A DNA stretch of 64,000 nucleotides from Hydractinia symbiolongicarpus. Its lineage: Eukaryota; Cnidaria; Hydrozoa; Anthoathecata; Hydractiniidae. The notes under the pieces were generated by a model. The model saw only the letters and a list, made by a program, of their open reading frames with translations. It had not been told where the DNA came from and ran no database searches. The DNA is taken from assembly GCF_029227915.1 (NCBI RefSeq), contig NC_079880.1, positions 21,826,501 to 21,890,500 on the forward strand, written 5' to 3'. Positions 23,330 to 34,457 of the stretch are shown piece after piece (within the stretch, counting starts at the first letter, position 1; every line of letters begins with the position of its first letter). A program made the translations under genes and the position numbers.

Positions 23330-23961
23330 TAACAATATCAAAATCCACGCCGCCCTTAAATTTTTATCGTCAGAGAGTGAACAGGGTGTCCTTGACCTAG
23401 ACGATAATGTTCTAAAAGAAATTAAAACCAAGCATCCGGAACCATCGCCTATCAAGGAAAATGTTTTACTCCAAGGACCAATTGCCAGATAAGTACCATT
23501 CTGTTTCGACAATATCGACGAAATTATGGTTGGAAAAGCCGCACGTCTAACGAAAGGATCAGGAGGTCCATCTCAGCGTTATGCCAATCAATACAAACAC
23601 ATTTTGCGGAGCAAAAGTACAAAAAAGAAAGCAAAGACTTACGAACACAAATTGCTTTGCTAGTCACGAGCTGCCGATTGATCCCACTAAACAAAAAACC
23701 CGGTGTTCGACCAATCGAGGTTGGCGTTGTTGAGACGCATTGTTGGAAAAACAATTGGATGGACTTTGAAAGACCATATTCAAAACACAGCAGCTCCCCT
23801 CGCTACAAGCATCAACAGGGCTAAAAGGCGGTGCCGAGGCAGCAATCCACACCATGAAAGAGATATTCCACGACGATGACACCGAGGGGGTTATTCTAGT
23901 TGGTGCTGAAAATGCGTGCAATTCGTTTAATCGCCAGGCTGCCTTTCATAACATTCGATAA
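23330..23961 (+). pseudogene. Reverse transcriptase N-terminal fragment
   Basis: Plus-strand reading with frameshifts and stops gives a polar N-terminal part (KGSGGPSQRYANQYKHILRS), then ADPTKQKT...CSTNRGWRC, a decayed form of the LIPLxKxPGVRPIGxGE motif. It continues LKGGAEAAIHTMKEIF, DDDTEGVILVGAENACNSFN (palm motif A, with the catalytic Asp position now Gly: LVGAEN for LVDAxN) and ends at FHNIR. This RT type is common in invertebrate retroelements; the clade was not decided. The minus-strand frames here are shadows. Confidence 0.65.
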
Positions 23962-24363
23962 TTTTTCCACCATTTGCATCTATATTAATAAACACATATA
24001 GAGAGCCGACGCGAATAATATAAGGAGGCAAGGAACTTCTCTCAAAAGATTTAAAAAGAAATCTGTACAAGCATATTGCAGAAAAGAAAAAATGGTACTA
24101 TGCCAAATTTATTTGAAAGTTCAAAAAGCTTTTTTACTGTAATAGAAAGAGCTCCTTTAATAACATCATTGTTAAACTGCCAAGTTGAAAGTATTACTCA
24201 ACGCTGACACCCACAACATAAAGGTTTGCGATTAATGTTGTTGTATCATCAGTTAACTTTGCTAAGGCAATATCTTCTAGGCTGTTAGGGATATGAAGTT
24301 GGAAATACTTTTCAACTTTTCAATGAAAAAGGGGATTTACTCGAGTAGTTGGATGGCTGAAAA
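23962..24363. other. Intergenic, no supported gene
   Basis: Nothing recognised. In particular, no tyrosine recombinase was seen next to the DIRS remnant. Confidence 0.4.
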
Positions 24364-25477
24364 CTAACTTGATGGTAACGAGAAAGTAGGGAATGCATAA
24401 GGAAGACGATAATTCCATGCTTGCTGGAATGCATCTGTTTCCAGGCCATGTAAACTGGAATCTAATGACACAGCAGGGATGCAAAAAGATCCACGTCTGG
24501 TCGACCCAAATTTGTGATTTTGAACACCTGTGGATTCAAAAGCCATTTGCTGGTGTCGTGGAAATGGCGAGATGCCCAATCCGCCTTCACATTCAACACG
24601 CCTGGAAGGTACTCGGAAGTAAGTGTGATCTGATTGGAAAGAAGAAAAGCCCAGATCTTTTTTAGTTAGATGCAGCATTGGAGTATTGTGAGTTCCCCCC
24701 ATTTTCACTACATAAGACAACGCAATCATGTTTTCCATTTGTACATGTACAATGGTTAGTTTGAACATTTCGCTGAACGTCAACAATGCTAGGTGAACTG
24801 CCTTCAATTCCAAAATATTGATGTGAGGCGATGCTTCCTGTTTGGACCACTCCCTTCCTACATATTGATCCCTGCAGAAGGCACCCCATCCTTTTTTGGA
24901 GGCATTTGTCTGAAGAAGGGTCTGAAAGAAACTGATAGGAACAATTTACTTTGAGAGCTTAAACCTGATCCTGTTGTAAAAACCGATACTGTAATCGTGC
25001 TGGAATAACAGCTTGAGCTGTTAATGAGGGCCTATCAGACTGGTCAAGTTCCATAAAGTCATTAGAGGCGTTTTTTGCCTCTTGACATTGTTGAACTAAT
25101 TTCCGCACCTTTTCTGGTGGCAACAGAAGTGACATAGTCCTCGAGTCTATTTCTAGACCTAAAAAAATGTTTTTTTGAACCGGAGTCAAAATAGATTTTT
25201 TCAAGTTTATCACAAAACCCAAATGTTGCAACAGGAAGATCAATGTGTCCATAGCCATCTTCAAACCTTCTATAGTTTGATGCATGAGGAGCATATCGTA
25301 TATGATCACCCGGATATTGATCCGACGTAAAATTGACAAAGGAATTTTCACTAACTTCGTGAAGATCCGTTCTACCGGTCCTAACCCAAAGCAAAGGCAT
25401 AGAAATTTGGATATTAAAAATGTGTGATAAGTCATTTTATCTATAACATCTGTTTTGATTTTTAATCCTTTTACCAT
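24364..25477 (-). pseudogene. DIRS-like retrotransposon RT/RNase H remnant
   Basis: The first frame (25,477-24,959) reads FGLGPVERIFTKLVKIPLSI, LRRINIRVIIYDMLLM, LGFVINLKKSILTPVQKN and LGLEIDS, the RT of DIRS1-like elements. The catalytic motif, normally YLDDML, has lost two residues and reads YDML. The second part (24,889-24,364) is RNase H: INILELKAVHLALLTF, VHVQMENMIALSYVVKMGG, then FCIPAVSLDSSL and DAFQQAWNY as in DIRS. At least two frameshifts join the pieces. Gag, the tyrosine recombinase and the inverted/split terminal repeats were not found. Confidence 0.85.
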
Positions 25478-25720
25478 AAAAATAATTGAACTTAATTTTT
25501 TTCACCTGAGATCTGCATATGACAAAGTTAATCAATATAGAAAGTGTTGCGGAGCGTGGGACAGGGTCCCCTAGGTTCGCAAACAAAAAATGTTAGGTGG
25601 CCTTTATTTTTGAAAATATTCCTTGAATTTGTACTAGAGACTGCCTTTTCTAAACATGACGTTTTTGTCATATATAAATGAGAGTGTGTATTGTAGAAGC
25701 AAGATAAATACCTTTTTTCT

Positions 25721-25790
25721 AGCCCTGTTTGGGATTTGAACCTGGATCTCCCATTTGCATGAGTGTCATATCCATTAGACCAACAGGGCA
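25721..25790 (-). repeat. tRNA-derived SINE head
   Basis: On the minus strand, CCCTGTTGGTCTAATGGATA holds a Pol III A box and GGTTCAAATCC a B box. The ends TGCCCTG and CAGGGCT pair over six of seven positions like an acceptor stem, but the anticodon arm does not fold with a normal 7-base loop, so it is not a functional tRNA. A variable tail follows. Confidence 0.6.
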
Positions 25791-25859
25791 TAAAAATATA
25801 TACTTTACAGAAAACTTTACAAGTGCATCTTATATATGCTCACAGTCTATTTACTATCT

Positions 25860-26300
25860 AGACGGTGAGGACCTGGCATTAAAATTTCTGGTTTAATCAA
25901 AGTAACTGTAATACTCCGCGTTAAACGTCTGGTGGAGCTATTAATACGTTTTGTAAACTGTGCCACACATTCATGTGGAATGCTTTAGTACAAGTATGCA
26001 ATATATCATAAATCGTATGAAGCACTCACAACATTAAGGTATTTCAGGTGTAATATATTTTTCAAAAAATAACTTTCATGCGAAAATACAGTTTACCTGT
26101 TGTGCCCAAATACGGTTTACCTGTTGTGCCCATCTTAGCGAATTTTCTGAAAATGTTTCTGGCAAAACTTAAAAAGTAAGTTATTTTGTAAACAAGTTTT
26201 CATGACACTAGGATAAAAAGATCTTATTCCAAATTGAACAAAAACCTCAAAAGAATAGCAATTAATTAGGCTAGCTTGGTAGCTGGCTAGAGCTGGAGTT
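25860..26300 (+). repeat. Dispersed repeat family A, copy 1
   Basis: Contains GTAAACTGTGCCACAC, a central AATATATTTTTCAAAAAATA and ACAGTTTACCTG, shared with copies at 35,284-35,915, 43,735-44,670 and (inverted) 61,290-62,095. This copy ends in a GCTAG-rich stretch. Non-coding; family unknown. Confidence 0.7.
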
Positions 26301-26600
26301 AAGCATGATATCCCACATTGGTGTAAAGATCAGGTCAAGTTACAGAAAAAGAAATTATGGGGCCGTTATATGTATGGGAAAATTTAATAAAAAAATAATG
26401 AATATGGAATATATTTGAGGACTTTCAATGCATGTTTTCGATTGCATGATAACTGCTCATCAGGATTTAAAACGTCTCCATAATAACAAATGTTGATGTT
26501 GAAAAAGTATATAATAATAATACTTATAAATATATTGAAATAAATCTCGTTTCTGTGACTTTAGCCGCGCTGGGGTATACTCAGCGGCAGGGTTTAAAAA
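26301..26600. other. Intergenic, no supported gene
   Basis: AT-rich sequence between repeat family A and the truncated BEL gag. No feature recognised. Confidence 0.4.
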
Positions 26601-27375
26601 TTAATTTTCTGACATTCCTATAATATAGCTACAAGTGTCCTGATAGCCTGATGTGTCTAAATTCAAAATTAGATTTCTGATACAATTTTTCACACTATCA
26701 TACAATTTACGCAATCCACGTATATCCCCTTTGTTCTTAATTTTACCAATTTTAATTAACGAATCCATATGTGCGGAGACCAATACCCGTGGATCTCCAT
26801 ATCTCTCTCTTAAAACCTTAACAGCCTCTTTATAATTATCAGAGCTGAGGGTAAGCCGACACACAGCGTCTAAAGCCTGCCCACTCAAATACCGTTTTAA
26901 ATAGTTAAACTTATCTATATCGGTTAGACTTTCATTTTCATTAATAGATGTATTGAATTGATCCCAAAAACCTTGCCATGTTAATGGGTTACCAAGAAAA
27001 CTTGAAGTTCAATCTTTGGAAGTTTAGAATGAGGCCACACTGAACTACCGCTTGAACTTACACTGCTGCCTGAACCTTTTGGCACTGATAAAGCTAATAG
27101 TTTTAAATCTACCTTTGCAAGTAACTGATGCAAAAGCTCTAAGAACTTCATGCTATCCAATACATCACTCTCAACATGATTAGGTTTTAAAAGGGCTAAA
27201 ATTTCATCATCAAAAACGGTAAGCTGATCTACTGTAGTAGTCAAACTATTTTTAAACCAAGTAAAATATGTTGAGCCACAGCTTCGTCATTCAACGCATC
27301 TGAAAGTTGTGCAAGTACTGATTCGAAATGAATCCTCAACCCCTTCCTACGACTTTGTTTACGAACAAGAGCCAT
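26601..27375 (-). pseudogene. BEL/Pao retrotransposon gag (DUF1759) remnant
   Basis: The frame starts at ATG 27,375 (MALVRKQSRRKGLRIHFES). It continues after a shift near 27,240 as TVDQLTVFDDEILALLKP, then LPKIELQVF. After another shift it reads WQGFWDQFN, FNYLKRYLSGQALDAVCRL, YKEAVKVLRERYGDPRVL and KLYDSVKNCIRNL, the conserved core of BEL/Pao capsid proteins. It stops at 26,601, with protease, RT and integrase absent. A primer-binding-site-like sequence and a candidate LTR lie upstream in the right orientation. Confidence 0.85.
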
Positions 27376-27800
27376 AACTCACACACGGAACTTCAAAACA
27401 AAATCAAAATCCCCCCCCAAAAAAAAATTAAAATATTAGTAAAGTTGCTATTATCAACACAAGATAGCAAATAAACCACAGCTAAAGCTAGCATTAAAAA
27501 ATGTAAACAACACTCCTATGTACAGTGAACGCTAAAATAGAATCTATGCCTTTGTTAAAAGAATATGCACTCCACCGTACTTAATAAAAAACATTCGTTG
27601 TCATTAGCCACTGTCATAAAAACACGTCAGTTCTGTTATAAAACTCATTAAGTCAAATAAATAACACAGAACTAAAAAAAGAAAACACAGCTGACCTCTC
27701 ATTAGTCGTTGTCACTGTAAAACATCAATTTGAGTAGAGTGTAGTCAAAGAAAGCACGAATTACAGTATACCTCTTCTTTGTCGATCACTAGTTATTCCT

Positions 27801-27823
27801 CTGGAGTCCCTCATCGGGCGCCA
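27801..27823 (-). promoter_or_regulatory. Retrotransposon primer-binding site
   Basis: On the minus strand, TGGCGCCCGATGAGGGAC starts immediately after a CA dinucleotide, as a tRNA primer-binding site follows a 5' LTR. It lies about 430 bp upstream of the gag ATG. Confidence 0.65.
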
Positions 27824-27967
27824 TGCAGAAACAGGTTAAAACTTCAACGCATAAGAACTGACACACGTCCTGTTTCCGTAAAATTATATTAGCAGAGAGC
27901 GAGAAGAGTAACATGGGGCCTGGGAAATATATACAACTTATAAAAACTAGAATGTCTAATTCCCACA
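27824..27967 (-). repeat. Candidate 5' LTR of BEL element
   Basis: On the minus strand it starts TGTGGGAATTAG and ends TTTCTGCA directly before the primer-binding site. The 3' boundary is firm given the PBS. The 5' boundary is a guess, because no second LTR is present to compare. Confidence 0.35.
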
Positions 27968-28436
27968 ATTTCTATTGTATTTAATGCAGGTTTTGTTCCA
28001 GGTTTCAAGAAGCAAGCTACCTTTCCTTTCACCGTCTAGCAGGAACAGATAAGTTAAAAGTGTTCAGTTAAATACACTGGAGTCACGTTCGCAATGTTGC
28101 AGAGGCAATCCAGCGTTTAACAAAAAAATGGGAAAATGCGGGATTCATGGTTCTTTATAGGACCAAAAATTACGTGTTTACTCTGCTATATCTTTAACAA
28201 ACTTTGCTTTGGAAGAGTTAACTACGAGCTAAATCTATAAACAAAAAATACAAAAATAAAAGAAAGTATTATAAAGAAAAAAAGTGTCTTAGTAATATTA
28301 AATTTGCTTTATTCAAGACTCTTATATCAACGACAATTTAAGGAAAAACGTAGAAAACAGATAGACAAACTATTTTACAATGGCTTTGCAGAGAGAATAG
28401 TTTTCAATTAAGTTCACGAACTACAAACTATGAAAA
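27968..28436. other. Intergenic, no supported gene
   Basis: May include more of the LTR or its flank. Nothing recognised. Confidence 0.35.
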
Positions 28437-28820
28437 TTATATATATGCAATTAACAGAATGGTGTTAAAACATTTGCATAAAGGTGATGACCAGCTAATC
28501 AGAAATAAATTAAAGGCTAGTAACAACCATGGTTTTATCTTTATATCTAAACTAATTTGTGAGATACAGAAGAAAATCCTGTTTTTAATCCATATTATCC
28601 ACGTTTGTTTCCGGAAAGCCCTATTGCAACAAATCATAGTGAGCACAAAATCTGAATTTTTCGAATCTCTCTCCAACAGTTTTGCTTTAATTGTAGAACG
28701 AAGCATAACTTTTGAGCAATTGGAGCACGTTACTAACAAGACATTTGCGCTCTTATTGTCTATAATCGATTTTGTACATTCCAGACATATTGATGTAGAT
28801 GCTTTAACTGATTGTTGCAT
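28437..28820 (-). CDS. Possible zinc-ribbon fragment, unknown
   Basis: A 127-codon frame with CLECTKSI and LVTCSNCSKV, two CxxC pairs 22 residues apart, as in a zinc ribbon, in its N-terminal half. The C-terminal half is hydrophobic and may be read-through. An overlapping plus-strand frame (28,459-28,914, 151 codons) is the alternative. Neither shows splice context that could be confirmed. It may be a decayed exon. Confidence 0.25.
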   Translation of the reverse strand: MQQSVKASTSICLECTKSIIDNKSANVLLVTCSNCSKVMLRSTIKAKLLERDSKNSDFVLTMICCNRAFRKQTWIIWIKNRIFFCISQISLDIKIKPWLLLAFNLFLISWSSPLCKCFNTILLIAYI

Positions 28821-29618
28821 TATGTCTTACATGCTCTTTAACAATTGGTATAGGATCATAATAAAAAATTTGCTCATGAATTACAGAATAGATGGTATTA
28901 TGCAATGTTTGTAATTGAATATCCGCATAGTATTTGCTTTTAAAGACATTCCTAACATCATATGTAGGTCTATTATCTATGGAAAGTCAAATTAGCTGCG
29001 TATGTAGTAAAAATGCGCGTCATTCCTTTACATAGTCATTTCAACGGAAAATATTAGAGGAATTTGATATTTATGTTCATTTAAGCCCTCTTTAAATAAA
29101 CAATGAAAAGCCCTTGCAGGCTAAAAGATTTCAGATTCTTGTTCGTGCGTAAATTTGTTCCCTATACCTAAGGTCGCCAGTAGCCTGTTTTGTACAGAAC
29201 TTCTACAGTGTTGTTCCGTTATTTGAAATAAATAGGTATTATCCCGTGGTATTATCTTGAACTTGTAAAATGTTTCATGTAGTACGAATGTCCAAAACGT
29301 GATTTGTGAAAATTAATACTTTAACAATATAGCACTACACTTAACATTGATAAGAAACGAAGACGTTTTAGCATATCCATTTATTAAATATCATTGCTTG
29401 TGGTGTAGCGATATTTTGGAAATGTTTTATTATACCTGAGACATGACTAAAATCTTTATAAAGTTTAAGATATCTAAGATTTGACCAAAAAGTTGGATCC
29501 TACAAGTTTAAAAACAAATAAAGAAATAGAATTAGGCAAAAGAAATAAAAAGGGTAAACTACGTTCATCGGTTTAGAATTAACAATAGAAACTAAATGCG
29601 ATTCCGTGGTATTAATAT
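28821..29618. other. Intergenic, no supported gene
   Basis: AT-rich DNA up to the left TIR of the Academ-like element. Confidence 0.4.
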
Positions 29619-29792
29619 TTAGTCCAGTAGAATTTTGGGTCAACCTAGAAAAAATTTATATAAAGACATATTATATATCGTTAGAAAGATAATTTTATTG
29701 GTGGGTTGTGTCACATTTTTACCCTTGGGCAAAAAAAGTTATGAACGAAAGAGTAAAGGGTGGTAGAAACTGAAAATTTCCGAAAAATCGAA
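29619..29792 (+). repeat. Left TIR of Academ-like element
   Basis: Matches the reverse complement of 34,270-34,455 closely, including CTAGAAAAAATTTATATAAA, CGTTAGAAAGATAATTTTAT and CCCTTGGGCAAAAAAAGTTA. Relative to the right TIR it lacks about 11 bp near position 29,638 and about 11 bp near 29,700. Confidence 0.92.
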
Positions 29793-30261
29793 ACCATTTA
29801 TTTCGAATTTTTTTTTAATAATTCGAGAATGGGGCATACATAAACCTTTAAATTTCATGTCAACTTAGCAAATTTGAAGTTAATTCAGATAAAAGGCCAA
29901 ATTTTAACACATAACAAATTTATGCTGACATCAGCAAAAATATTTCAGGAATTTTCATCGAAGGATATATACTCTTATTTTCAAAGATTATTTAGGGGAT
30001 TGTTATGACATATAGAAATTGGGTATCTTCAAAGTAAATAAGTAAGTTTCATCAATATTATACTGAGAGACTTGGAAAAACTAATATCATTGGCACGAAA
30101 CTGAAGTACTGTAAAGCAGTGATTATGAAAAAAAATCCACGCAAGTACTACTGAAGGCTATCATCAGTCATTTTGATATAATAACTCCCAATTGTAAACA
30201 TCACATCAAAATTTAATATAATAAAAAATAGCGTCATAAAACATCTTAATGATATGAAAAA

Positions 30262-33200
30262 CTAATTCACAAAAGCGTCCATGAAGTGTCTATCTTCAAA
30301 ATCATCATCAAAGTTATCACCACAATCATCAACGTTATCATTCTGAACATTCGAACATGATGACCCGTGACATTCTTTACATGATGAGGTGCAACTCAAA
30401 CCAGCTTTCCGACATGTGCACCGATTGGAATCGCATTCTCTCTTACAACCACATCGAATTACCTGTAAAAGGTCTGAAGGGCCTGCTTCTTCATCTGTCA
30501 TAATTGGGACAATAGATTGTCCTTGAGATTGAAAACCCCACTGGAAAGGCATAAAGTCAACGTCTTGAAGATACCGCCACACTTGAACCTGGTGATAAAC
30601 TCTCAAACCGTGATAGTAGGCTGCTCTTGGTGATGGTGGTAGAAGTGATGGGTCGATGGTAGAACGGTTTGACAGAACCATTTGCTCGTATTTTGTTTTT
30701 CGAATGACTGAAAGAGAATCACATGGAGAATGAAGCAGTTCGAAAAAACGGATGGTAAATGCTCCAATATCTGCAGGAGAAGCTTCTTCGTAGAATGTAC
30801 GAGCTATAGACATGAGTGCTGGTGATTCTTCCAATTTCTTAAATATCGTTGTCTTTCCAAACATGTGGATCGCTGATGTCGTATCGCACCCTGTAAAAGC
30901 ATGAGCGAATAACAAAATTTCAGGCAACTCTGTCACACTAAACTTCTCGAGAACATCGGAAACTTTGAGATATTCCCTTGGTTGACCTTTCTTTCGCGTC
31001 ATATCGGTTAGGCTAATTTCTTTCAGTGATTTATCTTTTGCAACATGATGAACCAGAAGACACAGGATATCAGTGTCATCAGCAAAGATAATTACTGATG
31101 ATTCTTTCGCAACCAAACGCGATTCCTTAACGATGGTGGTGTCTGCATCACTTGGACATTGAATCACCTTGAATTTGTTTTCCAAATGGGCGGCTAACGT
31201 CTTGACGAATTTCTTCTTATTCACATAGTTACCAAAGAATGCTGTTCGATTTGCTGGGCATGGATTATCGCCTCTGACATCAATTCTTTGGGATATTGAA
31301 CCAGCCCTTTTTTGATGAGTTACATCCTTCGTTGAGCTGTCGTATCCATCAAAAATAACAGTATTAACGCCCAGATGAACTAGGTAATTTTCATACCTCT
31401 GGAAAATTGCGTTGAATGTTTCGCCTTTTTTCCAGTCACAGCACCATAGCAAGGCACCTCCATCTACAATACGAGCAGCTTGAATGGTCTCAACAACAGC
31501 AGACACGCCCTCTATCAAGAAGGTCTTCAGTTTAGATTTTTGTGCCGTTCGCATGGTGCCATCCTTGAAAAGAGACATCGGAAAGGGTGACAATTCGTAA
31601 GCAAAGTAATCTGCTATTTCTTTTTCCGGCTTTCTTTCAACAAGAACTATCAATCGCAAGAAAAGGGTCAGGGGATCGATCGTGATTTTGTCGCTTCCAA
31701 TATTCACGTTGGAATAAAGGCATTGTAAGGTTGATATGTGACTGCTTCGTTTGATGGAACAATGAGTATAAAGCTTCCCATCCATTTCTGTCTGGATGGT
31801 AGCGCCAACTTCTTCAGCTTTATCGCAGGTCAAACGCCTTTCAACGTCTACCAACCCTGATTCGAGTGCGACCAGCTCCTCGCTGATGGTGAAAGGATTG
31901 TGATCTTGGAACCAATCCTGTGAAAAAAGTACCGCTGTAATATAACAAAAATAGTAGAAATCGTTGTCCTGTATGTACATGTAAGAGCATACAAAGAAAT
32001 GGTTAAATTTGAGCTAGACTTTTCGCTGTTCCCAAGGATACTCCAGGCTGGTACCTCGTATTTCATATCATCGCTACTTACCAATATAAATATTATATAA
32101 TTATTCTGATATGAAAAAACTTAAAAGGAACTTAAAAAGAGTATATTGAAATAGCATTCTTTACACAACTAATTTAGAATAACCTTAATTTTTTGGAAAT
32201 CTTGATAATCTCGTCTAACTCTTCCATCCATTAACTCTTTATGTACAGATGATATCTTGTGTTCAGAAACAATCGATTCCATAGCATCCGTTATTTCTGC
32301 ACAACGATGCATCGTCTTCGTCCACACATGTAACACATTTTCAGTGATGCCCTTTGCGACAACACCCGACCGTCCCTTCAGTGACTTCATCAATATCTGT
32401 TCTATTGACAAATCTGTCCAGATTCCTGCCCAGCCCTTCCATGTTCTTCTCACCGTGTGGTTGCCATTTACGAATTCCTCGTAAACTTTCGGGCGATTCT
32501 TCTCCAATTCTAATACTGATTGAAGATACAATCGGCATGATTTGGCGTAGTTACTGTGGCCAGTTGCTGCATAAAGGTTCAACATCGCTTTGGAGGATAT
32601 GATGTGTGCAATCCAATCATTGGTTCTTTCAGCCCGGATAAAATCTTGGACAATGTTGACGTACTTTATGTAGCTGGACCACAATGCTGCTGTTCGAGAT
32701 GATTTTGATAAATCCTTGTGTTTAACATCTACCCAATGTTTCAGCTTCATGGCAAGCTCTTCATCATCGTACTTGTATGGATCTTCAGATTTGTAGTACC
32801 CTTCCAATTCACTTTTTTCGTCAGGACTCAGACCATGCCAGAACTCTTCAATTAACAGTGTTTGAACAGCAGATGCACAAAGAAGGTGTCCACGTATCGC
32901 TCGGGAATAAGCCTTTCCTGTGAACATATGCTGAACAGTCACAGGTGCGTAGACAGTCTCGAGAGCTTTGTTCAAACCAGATCCTTCCATAAGTTTTCCG
33001 ATAGAGCCCAGGAAGCTCATTAGCTAATGAAATCCACCAAGTCTAACGAAAACGCTCAAGTTCTTCGATGCCACAATTTCGTAAGCTTTTATATAAAGCT
33101 GTTGATCAAACGTTATGCAGGGTACAGCAAATTTCAACTTCGTGCACTGGTCGATAACAAATAATAGCAATGAATACAGTTCCATCTTCGTTGAAGAAAT

Positions 33201-33794
33201 GGGACGACCAGATGTTTTATTTTCAGATGTTACGTTGCTGAAATTTGTTCTGCATGCTACGTGGTATCTTGCTTCAGCTGCTACTAGATCACTGACAGAT
33301 AACAATCGTGTTTCTAAGGCCCTAGCAATTTCATCGCTACGTGTTTTGCATATGTCAAGTGTTTCCTTATGTAAATTTGACGAAATTGTTCGAACTTCGA
33401 TAAATTTATTTCGATCCGGGTGTTTTCTATCAAGTTTACATATCTTTTCGCAATAAAAACATTGTGTCTTAAAGTCAAATATACCTCCACATACTCGTTT
33501 GCTTGAAGAAGGTTGTTCCTCAGTTGATGATTTTCGTCTACTTCCCCGTGCTCGATTTTTTAGCTTTGTTCGACAACTATTATGAACGTATGTTCTTGTG
33601 TTGTTTTCCTTGTAATTAGTAAGCTTGGAAGATAGTTCTGATAATTCACATTTAGTAGCTTGCGTGATAAGTGTATTCAATGGATGTTCAGTTCCTTTCT
33701 CTGGGTTCCAATATCTGCCAACTTGATTTAATAAATCTCCTTCCTTTTCTCCTTCACTACATAACACACATAACACTGCACAATCGTCCATCAA
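30262..33794 (-). CDS. Academ-like transposase/nuclease, one in-frame TAG
   Basis: Start at ATG 33,794; exon 1 runs to 32,184 and exon 2 from 31,917 to 30,262. A phase-0 GT-AG intron at 31,918-32,183 joins FQKIK to DWFQDHNPF. Total about 1,090 residues. Residues 9-181 hold two CxxC...HxxC modules (C9, C12, H71, C74; C112, C115, H178, C181). The TAG at 33,024-33,026 lies in the same frame inside FVRLGGFH-stop-LMSFLGSIG, a stretch that reads as conserved protein through the stop. The second exon carries a PIN/FEN1-like nuclease pattern: IVDGGALLW, VIFDG, CPSDADTTIV, FADDTDIL and FTGCDTT supply the acidic residues of XPG-family active sites. The C-terminus has nine cysteines in a CXC-type cluster (CGCKREC to HGSSC) and an acidic tail. 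It presumably cuts element ends. The stop may be real decay, read-through or an assembly error. Confidence 0.8.
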
Positions 33795-34269
33795 ATTAAA
33801 TTATCAATTCATTTACACTAAAATGAAAAAAGGAAAGAAATATAAAAGATGAATAACAATGTAGAAATCACAACAGTGCTTCAACATAGGCGAAATTTTC
33901 ACATTACACATCTTATATGTTTTTCGAAAAAAAGTTTGTATACTTTGAAAAGGTAAAACAGAATGAGTTATGCAGGTACCTGTGCACTAGCTATATTTAA
34001 TAAATAATTGATGTATTTTACATTCAAAAAAGGTTCTGCAGTTTCATCATTAATATTAAATTATTGAACCACCTTTTCTCCATATGTTATTTGGGGATTG
34101 CAATCGAAGAGGAATTTTGCTGACATCAGCAATATGTAATGATTTTTTTGTATTTTTATATACATTTGGACTTATAATCATAGTGCCAAACGTTTTGCAA
34201 AGTTTTAAGGCATGGGAATGTTCCAATCTTGAGTTATAAAAAAATCTTTAAAATTTATGTTATAAAATT
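33795..34269. promoter_or_regulatory. 5' subterminal region of Academ-like gene
   Basis: AT-rich non-coding DNA between the start codon and the right TIR, expected to hold the promoter. TTTTGCTGACATCAGCAATA at about 34,113 matches the opposite subterminal palindrome. No certain TATA element. Confidence 0.4.
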
Positions 34270-34455
34270 TTGGAAATTTTTACTTTCTACCACCCTTCAC
34301 TCTTTCGTTCATAACTTTTTTTGCCCAAGGGTAAAAATGTGACACAACCCATCATGAGAAAGCCAATAAAATTATCTTTCTAACGATATATAATATGTCT
34401 TTATATAAATTTTTTCTAGGTTGACCAAAATTTTGGTCAAATTCTACTGGACTAA
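34270..34455 (-). repeat. Right TIR of Academ-like element
   Basis: Inverted partner of 29,619-29,792. It carries an extra ACCAAAATTTTGGT palindrome near 34,425 that is absent from the left TIR. Confidence 0.92.
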
Positions 34456-34457
34456 TT

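Larger units (their letters stand above)
29619..34455 (-). mobile_element. Academ-like DNA transposon, ~4.84 kb
   Basis: A complete-looking element with terminal inverted repeats of about 175 bp. Both ends read TTAGTCCAGTAGAAT inward. If the element starts TAGTCC, the 3 bp outside each end are ATT, compatible with the 3-4 bp target duplications known for Academ. One gene on the minus strand fills the interior, with about 470 bp of subterminal non-coding DNA on each side. Each subterminal region carries a near-palindrome TGCTGACATCAGCA (about 29,929 and 34,118). The family call rests on the encoded XPG/FEN1-like nuclease and cysteine clusters and is inference. Confidence 0.8.

Noticed and set aside
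23243-23921. Three minus-strand ORFs
   Set aside because: Shadows opposite the plus-strand reverse transcriptase fragment, which carries the recognisable motifs.
24393-24665. 90-codon plus-strand ORF
   Set aside because: Antisense shadow of the DIRS RNase H region.
25721-25790. Functional tRNA gene on the minus strand
   Set aside because: A and B boxes and most of an acceptor stem exist, but the anticodon arm does not fold with a 7-base loop and the first pair is a mismatch; treated as a SINE head.
31848-32084. 78-codon minus ORF as a separate small gene
   Set aside because: It lies mostly in the inferred intron and in the wrong phase of exon 2 of the Academ-like gene.
32257-33456. Plus-strand ORFs of 75-113 codons
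   Set aside because: Antisense to the Academ-like coding sequence; no motif of their own.
29619-34455. Kolobok or piggyBac classification of the TIR element
   Set aside because: Flanks do not show TTAA duplications at the best-fitting termini, and the encoded protein shows an XPG-like rather than a DDE pattern.
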